From: Solea solea
Taxonomy: Eukaryota > Chordata > Actinopteri > Pleuronectiformes > Soleidae
Assembly (NCBI RefSeq): GCF_958295425.1
Contig: NC_081137.1
Span: forward strand, 7,866,738 to 7,930,737
Direction: 5' to 3'
DNA: 64,000 nt
The position numbers and the translations under genes are program-made. Under the pieces are notes generated by a model, which made no database searches, had not been told where the DNA came from, and was given only the letters and a program-made list of their open reading frames with translations. Shown here piece by piece: positions 26,033 through 38,100 of this stretch (position 1 is the stretch's first letter; every line of letters starts with the position of its first letter).

Positions 26033-26347
26033 ATATATAAAAAGTGAAAAGGGTTTATGCTCTTTCTTTGCTGTCTATTTATTCTATTTTGTTTCTCCGG
26101 GCCTTGAGTTCCAAATTTCTGTCTTCATGTCTTGCATGTTGGAATGAAAATAAAGCACCTTGAATCCTTGAATGCTGTAAATTCAGTCTCTTAAATCCAC
26201 CTATTTTTCTTCCTCAGGATGGAGTTGCTGAGAAAAACACAGCACGTATGGAGAAAAGACGGAATTAACAGTTGCTCATATAAAACTTTGTCAATACAAA
26301 GACTGCCTCTCTATGTGAACGTTACTGTGGACATTGGTAAGCCATAG
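23359..26347 (+). CDS. b4galt4: Beta-1,4-galactosyltransferase 4
   Basis: Six coding exons, 23359-23614, 24396-24628, 24978-25165, 25276-25398, 25497-25601 and 26218-26347, give 344 aa, the same length as I recall for human B4GALT4. The enzyme is a Golgi type II membrane protein that adds galactose from UDP-Gal to GlcNAc acceptors. A short cytoplasmic N-terminus and one TM anchor (about residues 13-32) precede the stem. The catalytic domain (GT7 fold) shows [24 protein letters not shown], the metal-binding DVD (195-197) in [11 protein letters not shown], the acceptor-site WGWGGEDDD (255-263) and MVFHNRD with metal-ligand His (about 290). All key residues are present. MAFFF was taken as the start; MNRIL seven residues in is the alternative. 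B4GALT3 is the closest other possibility. Intron 6 holds long TA/GT microsatellites and a LINE tail. Confidence 0.92.
25855..26039. repeat. Compound (TA)n / (GT)n microsatellite in b4galt4 intron 6
   Basis: A long TA tract with CATATATGCATA interruptions is followed by TACATACATA units and a (GT)n run at about 25997-26030. ORFs predicted across it are repeat artefacts. Confidence 0.95.
26060..26180 (+). mobile_element. LINE 3'-tail remnant in b4galt4 intron 6
   Basis: The stretch ends GAAAATAAAGCACCTTGAAT followed by CCTTGAAT, a short repeat tail of the kind that closes fish L2/Rex-type LINE copies. There is no coding part, so it would be a heavily 5'-truncated copy. Family assignment is from memory. 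Confidence 0.4.
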
Positions 26348-29300
26348 ATCTGAGATTTCCAAATAATTCATATATAAGGAATAAATATTAGATTTTAAAC
26401 TGAATGCCAGGCCTATGTGGGCAGAAAATTCACTACATTCAAGCTCACAAAATGCTCGTAGATGTAACTGGTTTGCATATTTAAATAGTGAGAGCCACAG
26501 TCATTTGCACATCATTTCACATTATTTCAAATGAAGCTGCTTCCATTCCGTCACATTACTGCTGTGTTTTCATTATGGTACGGTTCAGTTTGGTACACTA
26601 CGGTTTGCAACGGTAAAGCCCTGCGTTTCGACTGAGAACAGTAACGTTATTTGTTAGGCGTGGTGTGGGCTTACCGGTGCAGTGATGACACTGAACGCGA
26701 CACAACAGACAACAATGGACATCCAGCTGCTCTTTTTTTCCTGCTTGGTTTGTTGCTGTTTACTCAACAAGATGTCAAGCTTTATGTGAGAGTTAACTGT
26801 GGGTGTTGAAGACAGTCTTGCTCCACCCTGATCAAACTGGAGCATTTTAATCTGGTACCCCAAAGGGAAGGGTGCTATTGGTACTATTCCTAATAGACAC
26901 ACAATTAAATACATACCATACTGTTCCAAACCAAACCGCTTGGTGAAAACACTGCTAAAGCGTCCTGAAGAACTTTTTTTTTCCCATCATGGAATGATCA
27001 ACTTGGGTAACGTTAAAAAAAATATACATACAGAATCCTGGTTTTAATGATATATTGCCAGATGAAAGTTTTATTAATTTATGCCTATGCCTTATTATTT
27101 GCCTGCATGATATATTGCAGCTTTAAAAGGTCTTGTAAGGGGCTATTGCAGGGTCTTTGCACACACAACTGCTTAAAAGAGATTGATATGGTCGCAACAT
27201 GGATTTGTTGTACTTTGTTTACAACTGTCTGTGGCAGTTTAGAGTTGCAAACCCTCTGAATGTAAGGTTTGACTTAAAGCTGCATGGATGTTTCAAGGCA
27301 CTTAGATGGTTTATTACTGTCTCTGTTGAGATGTTTTATTGAAATTAGCATGTCCATGACAAAACCTAATATATGGTTTGATGAAAAGTGAACACTGGGC
27401 CAATTCACAAGAATGAGGTGCATTAAAGCTGCAATTTTTCACCCCTAGATGGCAGAACCCAGTCGTAGAGCAATAGCCTATTACAGTACACACAAACAAC
27501 AACCCAATGAAAGCAATGAAAATTCAAGTTAATATAAAACAAATGATGATTATTATTATTATTTTTTTTAAATGAGGTGTCACAGTGTAGGTTGCAATTT
27601 AAAGGGCATATGATTATGGCAGGCCATGTTTATTTAATGTTGTTACGCTTTCTGCTATAAAACAAAATTCCAGAACTGCTACCAATGAAAGCACTCCATC
27701 ATCTGGTGAAACTACATGTGTATTATTTATAAATATTTTGTTATTTTACATGCCTGGCTAACCAGGACCTGTTGGATCAGTTGGAGGCAGGCAGTGCTTC
27801 CTTTCCCACATGAAAATACATTTCTATCTATAACATCTAGGTCAATAGGTCAAACTTATTTCTGATGCATCTGATTTTAAACCACTGGCTGACTTAAAAA
27901 TATTGTTGGCTGCTTCACAGAATTTGGGAACCTTGATCATCTTTTGGATAAACGAAATGTTTTTGTCTAAAAGTAGTTTTGTGCGTCATAATAAGACGAT
28001 TTCATATATTGCATGTCTTATTTTAGATGATGATCCTTACATGCTTGATTTCTAGGCAAACATTAATGGGTGGTGGGATTTTATATATCACCTAAACATT
28101 TGAAATTATAATTATAAAGTTTTATCATGTGAAGAAATGTCTGTACACACTTGCTTTAATCGTTGCGCTCTGTGTGCTTGATACCTAAGATGAGATTTAA
28201 TGCATTTCCAAGGAGTGTAGCTTGTTGAATGTTACACCTACACTTTTTAAATGCTGATTCTTTCATAACCGAGCAATACTTCTATTATGAACAAACATGT
28301 TTACAGTTTACCAGAGCCACCTTTTATACTCTCAGCTACAGCTTTGCTGTAACTTGTTACATTTTCTGTTAGTGAGTGCTTTGTTATTCACTTTATTTAC
28401 TCGTTTGCTGTCCATAAATCTGCTGGATGAAGTAGTCGTTATGAATTATGAATGTCTTCATTTTCACAGACCAGAAAACATGTTTATCGTGTTGTTTGTG
28501 GTCTGACGGTCTCCAAATTTCACAGTCATTTTTCCACTGTTTCACTCACTCATGAATGTTATGTTTTCTACTTTTCATGTGAATTACATTGAAAGTGCAC
28601 AAGTTACACTACAACGTCTTTTGTTCAACAGTTGCTGCCCAGAAAACGTGATAGTGTAGCATCAAATATTTCACTGCCTTTTTTTTTTTTTCATTTGAAT
28701 TTGTAATTTACTATATATGACTGTGTCATATGTAGTATATGACTACTACATTGAAAGGGGTGCCATATACTTTTGGATTATCTAATTATTAATTAGAGGG
28801 TTGATCATGAATATTTCTACGTTGATTTTGAATGACATGTTTGTTTTGAAGGGTGAATGAAAAAAGATTTTACACTTACGCTGCTATGTCTTTTTGTGCC
28901 ATTATTTTGTGTGTGAGTGGAAACCGTTACCATGTTTGCCCCGACATTGTTTGATTTTATTTGGTCAGAAATGCTCCTGAATATCACTTAGTCACTTTTG
29001 CACTGACTCGAATAAAAACACGCAATGTCGGAGCACAACAAAAATGAAAGTATATTCATATATGACATGTTTCAGAGTATCTGTAATGCACATATTATAT
29101 TTGTGTGACTGATTATAGGAAAATGAGGAGAGTAAAAAAACATACTCTACAATATGCTTTTTGCACATCAATTTTAATTCAATGTGTGAACTTTAAACGT
29201 TCATATCCACAGTTTGCACTTACCTTGGTGAAAAACAAGTTTTGTATTCCCCTTTGAGCCAACTGTTCTCATAAGGAATATTTTATAGTTTGCTCCATTG

Positions 29301-31600
29301 CATCATCATTTCCACTCTCTCACAATCAGCGGCAGCCAAATTACACTACAGATTAAGACATTGCATCACTCTGATAACATGTAGTAAATGTAAGGACAAG
29401 AAGAACTCCTTGTTATTCCGATACAATGAAATGTCTTCTCAGCTCCAAACCAGCGTCAATAAGACAGGGGGGATGGACAGTATGATGTCATGTCCTCTTC
29501 CTATCTTGCAGAAAGAATGCTTTGTCTTATCGAGGCCAAGCCTGGTCAACTCGCTCACATGTGACATTTCACAAAAACCCATGTAGCTCTAAAATACAAC
29601 TCTGCGACTCCAATGTTAGAAGAATGTCAGTGAGGTTTTTGATACAGCAGGTAATGTATTTTTCCTGCTTGCAAATACATTCATATTTGGAAGAGCAGGA
29701 TTTCACCAGTGGGGTATTTACGACAGCAGATAATGTCCCAGTGCTTTGTCAAGTACATCCAAGCATGTAAGTTACATTTACACACACGCAAACGTATAAC
29801 TGTTGCACCATTTTGGATTAACAGTCAAACCTGATGAGGTAAAAATGTTTTGGTTGCAGTTTTTGGTGACACAGTGTACAGAACAGTGTCGAACATCTGG
29901 GTTTGTTTCCAGTGGTAGCTCCTTTTCATCTACAGCTTAAAGACTCTGGGTGAAAAGAAAGACTTCAGGTAAACTTCTTTCTTTCTTTACTGATCACTTT
30001 ATTCACATCTTGATTCATAAGCATAACATTTCTTTCTCTGTTTTTATTTTGATGTGATTACTTGTCTGAAAGTGTGACCATCCCTGGAGTGGAGTTATCA
30101 CTTTTTGCTGCTTGTTTTTTTCAGGTCTACTGATAACTTCTGCATGTTGTCGGCTCGTTGTTGTGGTTTTCCCATTTGTATCTTTACCATATTGGTTGAC
30201 TCGCATTGTTCTTACACACATATACTGTATTTCTAAAGCACTGTTTCAACCCAGCAGTTCAGTTTGGTACATTACAGAACTGCTTGCATTTCAATTGTCA
30301 AAACTTATAAAAATACCCAAATAACTGACTTTGGCCCCGTCTGTTGGGATACTAAGCACAGTGGTGGGTGGAGCTCGGCAAACTGCAGTCCCTATGATTA
30401 GTCGATAGAGAATAATAACTTCTGGGCAACAATGGGGGAAAACACAAACTACATCACTTTTAAAAATGCTGCCCATAAAGACAGGGATTCAGGATAATTT
30501 TGTTTTTAATCTACCCGACCTGCCCAACATTTAACAGCAGATAGAGACAGGGACCACCTGCTCACACTATACTTAAGAGTACCTCCATTCAGTGAGACCA
30601 AATCTGAGCTTCAGGACACAATTATGACTCCAGATTGTGTTGCTAACAAGTATTTTTTGTGAGTCAGTAATTTTGTTTAGCATTGTTTGCGTTATAGAAG
30701 TAGAATCTGCTTTTCAGGTTCTAGAAACTTAAAAACAAAAATTGTTGGCACACCATATTTGCAGAAGACATGTATATGCGTTTGATCATTTCTGCTGTTT
30801 GATGGCTACTTTTTTTTGTACTGCAGTAAGTGCTGGTTTGACTTGTAAGCTCGAAGTTAGTGATTACTTTGAAATATATGACCTCAGGGAAAGTGCAGCA
30901 GTAAAATTTCACGCCACAATTTATGGAATTTTGGTTTTAGGATTATACCACCACTACCCACGGGTGGGGGGGGGGGGGGTTATATGATCCTTCTCAGGTA
31001 GTGCACTCCATGCATGTGTAAGAAAACAGCTCAGATACTTGGGACACTAAATTAAATGATTTAATTAACAATATAAGTTTATTTATTGCAATTTAATATG
31101 CGTCAGCTACAACTTTGTGGGGTTTTTTAACAAAGAAAAAAATGACAAGCATAGCACTGAGTAACAAGAACCATGTGTCATCCATCTCCTCACCCCGACT
31201 CCCCCCCCGATTTCCCCCCATTTCCCATCTGTGCCCTTCAGGCCCTCACTTCAGTCACCTCCCACTTCCCTCTTCCTTCAGAACCCGTCTGTTTTTGTTT
31301 TCGGTCCTGGGCTCTTTGCACAGGAAATTGTATACATTGGGAGCATTCAGGAAGGCAGAGAGCTGCTTTCCCGTTAGTTCTGAGTTTGGGCACATGAAAA
31401 AAAAAGGAATACAAGAGGTCAGTAATTCCTAAATCAGGAGACACAGAAGTCAGCTGTTCTCCTCCCCTCGCTTCACTTCCCTCCCCTTTAGACAGTCTCA
31501 ACATTTAAAAAATCCCTGCCACACCACTGCCACAAATCCACCTCTAAACATAGAATATTTGAATAATCTTAAAGGGAAATCAAGATGAAAAAATGGGAAC
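26348..31600. other. Intergenic region between b4galt4 and arhgap31
   Basis: No convincing coding exon. An AATAAA at 26380-26385, only 33 nt after the b4galt4 stop, could end that gene, or its 3' UTR may run further. The region holds MITE-like relics (about 26561-26953 and 30236-30440), a G-run at about 30965 and long A/T-rich unique DNA. A C/T-rich stretch at 31180-31290 lies upstream of the arhgap31 leader. Confidence 0.4.
26561..26953. mobile_element. Degenerate MITE-like element
   Basis: The ends are imperfect inverted repeats: GCTGTGTTTTCA on the left, and GCAGTGTTTTCA when the right end is complemented. Subterminal GGTACGG/GGTTTGG motifs resemble those of the casr intron element. Target duplication is not clear and there is no transposase. 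Confidence 0.5.
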
Positions 31601-31619
31601 TTTCTTGATACATGTATGT

Positions 31620-32106
31620 CTTCTCAACCACAGAAAAGCCAGTGAAAAGGGGAGACTGTGTGGAATGAAGTGAAGGAGGAGGAGATAAAAAAAAAAAGGA
31701 GCAGAGAGGGAGAGAGGGAGACTGGCTGGGGGTGTAAAAACAACAGGAAACCCACTGATTCTAATGCTGTTTCTGCAAATCCTTTAGAGATAAAGCAGCG
31801 GAGTGCCACGTCCCGGCTGAGCAACAGTCACACCACGTCTTTTCTCTCACCATCCCTTGAAATCATGACAATCTGAAGGACTTAAAGTTGAAAATGTGAC
31901 GTCACTTCTGCTCTCAGCCTCCAACACTGTGGTTAGTCAGAATGTGAGCGGATGCAGAATTTTGGGAGCTGAGTGCTGGGATTTCTATGTCGCTGCTTTC
32001 TTGACCCAAAGCAATCTCAATCTTTTTTCTCGGGTTCATATGGATCGATCGCTGTGCTTTCAAGGGGCTTCTTGTTTTAATCACCTGGACCACTAACTGG
32101 AGCCAC
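31620..32106 (+). promoter_or_regulatory. Probable arhgap31 leader/promoter with a perfect CRE
   Basis: This G+A-rich and then complex stretch lies directly upstream of the arhgap31 start. It includes the palindromic CRE TGACGTCA at 31897-31904. No TATA box is evident and the transcription start cannot be placed, so the CRE may lie in the promoter or in the leader. Confidence 0.4.
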
Positions 32107-35068
32107 ATGAAGAATAAAGGGACTAAGCAGAAGCTCAAAAAGAAAGGAATTGAAAATGTGTTCGGCTGTGACTTGACAGAACATCTCCAGAATTCAGGAC
32201 AAGATGGTAAACTCTTTGTTTTAAGTCGTATTTCTTTGAAAGCTAAAAGTCTTTTATATACAGCTATCATCAAACACATTTTCTTTGACATTATTTGATT
32301 CACATATCATATGGCATGTTATGTAAACCAAAGACAACTGTTATTGATCATTTCTCATATTATCATAACCATTAGAAGTCTTTTTATGCACCTTTTGTTG
32401 TGAAGAAGTGTTGAGAGAACGCTCCTTTATGTAAAAAAAAAAAAATACAGAATCTTCAAATGTTACACAAGTGTGTTGTCAGTGTACATGTGTTTTATAT
32501 TTAGGAAGCCACTCATTCACCCATTGGCTCTATTAAATGGTCATTTGTGTCTTTGGGTGTGGCTCTTACATTTTTGTGTCAATTTCCTACATAGGAAACT
32601 ATAGGTAACTATAGTTCCTATGTAGGAAACTATAGTTCCTATGGCTACTTTTGTGTCTGACAAAAGACTGCCGCTTATGGAGGAGAGAAAATAATGGGGC
32701 AAAAAGAGCAGACACAAACCAAACATGAAATATGTGTGGAGTTTGAAATGTTACTATTGCTTTTTCCTCCCGTTTCTTCTTCTGTCCTGAAGGCAAATGC
32801 CTTTGTTCTGTCCATGATCTGTTTTTGTGACCATGATCCATAAAAAAAGGAGAGAAAAAAACACTGAAGGGTCCCACGTGTAGAGGCTTATGAATAGCTT
32901 TTTTGAGGATAACTTTGAGGACGACCTGTTAGAGTGGGCACAGTAAGGCGGGGCATTTAAGCACAGGAAGTGAGGATGTATGAGTCTTACCCCTAAGTTA
33001 TTTTAGACTACCTATTAGCCCTTTATTTAAATTATTTTAATCTCTGAGCAGTACATAACAGACAAAACTTTCTTCTTAAAACAAATCTTGACACAATGTC
33101 CTGCTGTTAGGTCTCTATACCAAACTGTACATTGTTGAATTTGTTTCTTTTATAACAAGTTCATGAAATTTCTAATAACATATCTTAAATGAGCATTTGA
33201 GAGTAAATTAGAAGTCCAAAGTGATCAGGATTTTGTTATTCTGTCAATTGTTGATGACGCTGCGTTCGTGTTGCTGAGAGACCAAAATAGTTAGTTTAGT
33301 CATAGTTTTGAAGACAAAAATTTAAATATGCTTTTAACCAACATGTGATAAGTTACTATGAACTCATTTAGAGTCTTACAAAGGTTAATTTAAGTGTTTA
33401 ATTGCATGTTGAACACTGCTATTGTACATTTTTAAACTTTAAAACGATATATTTGTCCAACTGTCATTTGTAGTCACTAGAAGAGTGAGTGCAGAAACCC
33501 AGAGTCTAGCTGAAGGCTCGGTGGTTGTTCATTCAACATTTGACCACAGGCATGTCACTGAAAGTCTAATTAAGTCAAATAGATCCATGTGTCAATGGAA
33601 GATTCTTGGTCAGAAAATTATTGCAGTGGGAGACTGACCATTGCCTTGAATAGTCAGACTTAAATTTGTGAAGGATTCTCCAACACGCACATAAACATAC
33701 CATAAAAGAATCCTTTATTCATAGCCCACCCATGTCACTTAAATCAATGCTCTTTCAGGAAACCAAAAGCTTTACAAACATACATCAGCACCTAAAAGAA
33801 TAACATGTGTTTAATCTATTTCTTTTTTTAGAATAGCTTCTCAGACAATATCTCAACCTGTGCACTGGTCTGTGGAAGGCATCCTATTTGAACTTACTGA
33901 TATTATGCCTAAACATCATAAATAAAACAGTTTCTCAAACAGTTACAGAACATAATTCAAAGGTGTCAGCCTTTTCCAAGTAAACTAATGTGCAATTAAG
34001 TGTCAGTATTAGTTTTGACTGGATCATAGCATGTGATTTTAAAAAGCCACAGTCAAGTCTGTGTGTGGCAAAACAAGGCTCTGTACAGGAGGTGGTGTAG
34101 TACAGCTCAGAATGCTGTGTTGGTCAGCGGTAACTTTTCAAAAGCCATTTTCTATTAGAGGAAATGTCGTAAGTAATACCAGCTACAAGGACTGGGTGTG
34201 TCAACCTTCCTTTGAAACAAACAAACCATTTTTAACTTCCTGTCAAAGTCCACCTACAATCAGCGACCCTAAGGAATATAAAACAGCCGGAGTGGAACAA
34301 ACCCATACCATGAAGTCAACTTATGTGCATTGTTACCTCTGAAACATGTTTCCTGCCCCCCTGTTTTTAAGATATTGAGATATGTGCAGTGAAATAATGT
34401 GTTCAAGACACAAGACCCATTTCTGCAACAAATAATCACTAACACATTTATTAACTCCTCTTAAGTTCCTCAGGTCCTGATGAAATGTGCAGAGTTTATT
34501 GAGAAGCATGGGGTTGTGGATGGGATCTACAGGCTGTCAGGGATCACCTCGAACATCCAGCGTCTCAGGTACTCGAACAACATGATGCAATTCTATAGAA
34601 ATGTGACACATCACAATCTCAGGCTTCTGTGTATGTATTCTACGTGTATCAATGTTTTAAAGATGCTCCAGTTGTTAAAAGTCCAGTGTGTGACATTTAG
34701 GACAGTTTATTGGCCATATTTGTATAAGTGTTTTGTTTTCATCGCCTAAAATAAGCTGTTTATAGTCAAGGGCCTTGCTTTATGGAGGTAAGCTCTAGTT
34801 CCGTGACTCACTTGAGAAAGAGGAGTCCTTGGTCAGTTTGACTGTCCGTCTTTACTCACTGGACCTTTGAGTAAAATTTCATGACATGCTATGTATCTAT
34901 CTGTGTATCTATCTAATTCTATTATCTGTGCACGTCACATAAATAATCCTGTCATTTTTTTTTTATGTTTGCATAATATTATTTTCTTAGGTTAGTGTTT
35001 GTCAACTGTGGTGCTCTTTCCCACAACACTGTTCAAATAGACTTAAATACAACAGCAACAGTTGTAAG

Positions 35069-35111
<43 letters not shown>

Positions 35112-38100
35112 ACAGGAATTCTGCTCTGAGGCATGCCCTGACCTTACAAAGGAAGTGTACCTCCAGGACATCCACTGTGTGGGTTCCTTATGTAAGCTGT
35201 ACTTCAGGGAGCTTCCCAATCCCCTGCTCACATATGAGCTATACAGCAAATTCACGGTGAGTATGACAAAAGGTCAAATATCCTGTGTTTCATATTGATT
35301 CCAAATGTATATATTATAATTAGTTGACCTCAGCTCTGTGGCTCTATAATGATCCGTAGTTTTCATCTCTCCCCTGGAGAATACAGCGCTGTGAACACAG
35401 AGATTAATGTCATGATTATAAGTTGACTAAGAGTTTATGACGTGTATTTACAGTTCTGGGCCACCCTGTTGACAGCCCATACTGATGAATAACACATAAC
35501 CGTTTGTTTAAAACAGGTTTAAAACAGGAGTGTCCAAACCTTTGTAATGTACTGTAATGATAAGCAGGATCAAGGGTTCTTTAATAAAATATTCTTTTAG
35601 CTTAACACTAGTTGAATAACAACTTAGATGAAATTAGATGTTTCTGTTACAAAACTTTATTTTTTGGTAGTAGGTGTCTCCGCCTATTGGGCTGATAGCA
35701 GCAAGGCTTTGCCAGTATGAGGCAGCATTGGTGTAGCAAGAAAAAAATAAGGGACAAGTGTTATTTAAATGAACTGCCATGGTGAGAGAGTGGCTGTGCC
35801 TCTTGGAAAAAAGGCTCATGGTTAAATAGTTTTACATGCAGAAGGCACAGGAAATGGTCAGACCTGGTGCATGATTTTTATGTAACGTACATATCTACCA
35901 TGACAGGACGTTTCCATACCATCGCGTTCATGCGTCCTGTGCTGCTTGTGCCTGAGAATTCTAGTTCAGTGTTTTAGGAAAAAACATTTCCTCACATGAT
36001 GTGATATGAAGACAAACATAACACTGGGAAACTGTTGCCCTATTGTCAAACGTTTTTTTTGTTTTGGAAAGAATGAACCCTCTGTGGAGTTTTTAGAAAC
36101 TCATTTTCTGTTCTCATTTTCACAGCCTTTTAGGATTAAATATGTCATTTTGGAGGTTCATGTTTGTGCTTCTGCCGTGAGACAAAATAGCACAAGACTG
36201 CACATTTTGATGACCTTACACATGACTAACAACTGCTGGTGTTCAGGCCTCAATCACGTTAGTTTGACTGCACGCACTCCTGCATGGCTGTTTACATTGG
36301 CTCAGCAGGGAAAGCTGGGTTGGAAGTCGAGGTGGAATCCTGCAGGAGCATCAATGCGCGATTGTGTGAAGGGGTAATCTTGGAGAAAACCAGCTGATGT
36401 TGTGTTGTGTAAGGGTATGCTGGGTATGTTTGCAGATAAATTAAAGATCATTAGTAGCTACAGTGACCACAAGTGAGAATTCACTTCATATTTGGGGTTA
36501 AGTTGCTTTTGGAGGAAACTACAACCTCAGATAGAGACAGATTTCAGTTTTTTGTTTTTTTTTCAATCATCAAACTCTTTTTATTACTGTTACTGACATT
36601 AACTGTGGAATCTTTGTGTCTGTTTGACCTGCAGGAAGTCGTCTTGGTCCAAGGGGATCATGAGAGACTTGTATATGTTCAGAAGATCATCAAAGAACTG
36701 CCGACTCCTCACTTCAGGTGGACTTTTTCACTTGAGCTTCTTTTATTCTTAGAAAGAAAACTCTCATGTTAAAGATAAAGCTGTAGAAGATGAATGAATG
36801 AATGAATACGTGTGATAATATGTGGCTTTGTCTGTGTCCTCAGGACTTTGGAGTTCCTCACTAAGCACTTGGCCCACCTCGCTACTTTAAGCACTCAGAC
36901 AAACATGCATACACGTAACCTGGCTCTGGTGTGGGCGCCAAATCTGTTAAGGTGAGTTTAGTAATGGAAGAATAAAATACAAAAACAGCCAATGACTTTG
37001 ATTTGGGCCTTTTATGTTCTTTTGGAACTGAAATGTTCCTACTAAAGCTCACATGAGTTTCATAGCTGTTTTTGGAAAGTGTGCAAAAATAAGATTGCAA
37101 CTGTTATTTATTATACACTCTTATTTCCTTAGATCCAAAAACATTGAGGTTTCGTCTGGTAATGGAGACATGGCGTTCCAGGAGGTGCGGATACAACAGT
37201 CAGTGGTTGAGTTTATTCTAAACCATACAGATCAACTCTTCAGCAGTGGTTCGGCACAACTCAAACCCAAAGAAGGTATGACACTTGAAAAAATACACAC
37301 AACCCATAATTGGGAGACTTAAAAGACGTTCTGATTTACCCCTGGATAAATGCATAATTAGTATTACTTTAACCACATTGTTTTTGACCTCCAAAGGCCC
37401 AAGTTTGATGTGTGGGGAGAAGTATGCCACGCTCCCAATCAGCGGTCAGTGTGGGCCAATGAAACTGATGAGCCTGGAAGAAGCCCAGGCTCGTTCCTTA
37501 AGTCCAAACCATCCTGTGCACAAGGAACGTCAGAGAGAGAACAGTCTTCCTGACACCAGCACCGCCACGCTCTACCACACCGTCATAGACATATCAGACA
37601 GCAAGTATGACAGATTTCCATTCAGTCTATTGAGGTTACTTTACAATCAAAATGGGCTCAATAATCTCTCTTTGTCTCACAGGAGAAAGTTTTCTGGGAA
37701 ATCAAAGAAATGGAAGTCCATCTTCAACCTGGGAAGATCTGTGGACTCAAAGGGAAAACTGAGCCGCAATGGCAGCGTGTTCATACGAGCACAGGGGATA
37801 ACAGGTGAGGTAACAATCTTCGAAGGTTTTCATTGGAACACATTTAAAAGATTTTAGGATTTTTTTTTTTGTCTTCTGAAGCTTGAAGTGATTCTGTCCA
37901 ATTCCCTGAAAGTAGAATGACATTATTAGAAAGTCTTTTTCTTTCCTCCACAGAAAAAGCGGCTCTACGTCCATCCAGGAGCATGGAGTCCTTGTGTTCT
38001 TTACCAACAGGTGAGGCTAAAACCTTAAACTGATATACACTGCCCACATACATACGTGTAGGAGCGGTGTTATGATGAAGTACTGGGGTTTTTGGGGATA

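Noticed and set aside
34471..34480. Acceptor CAG before GTCCTGATG for arhgap31 exon 2
   Set aside because: Using it gives a stop within ten codons. The AAG at 34463-34465 keeps frame and restores the family sequence VPQVL.
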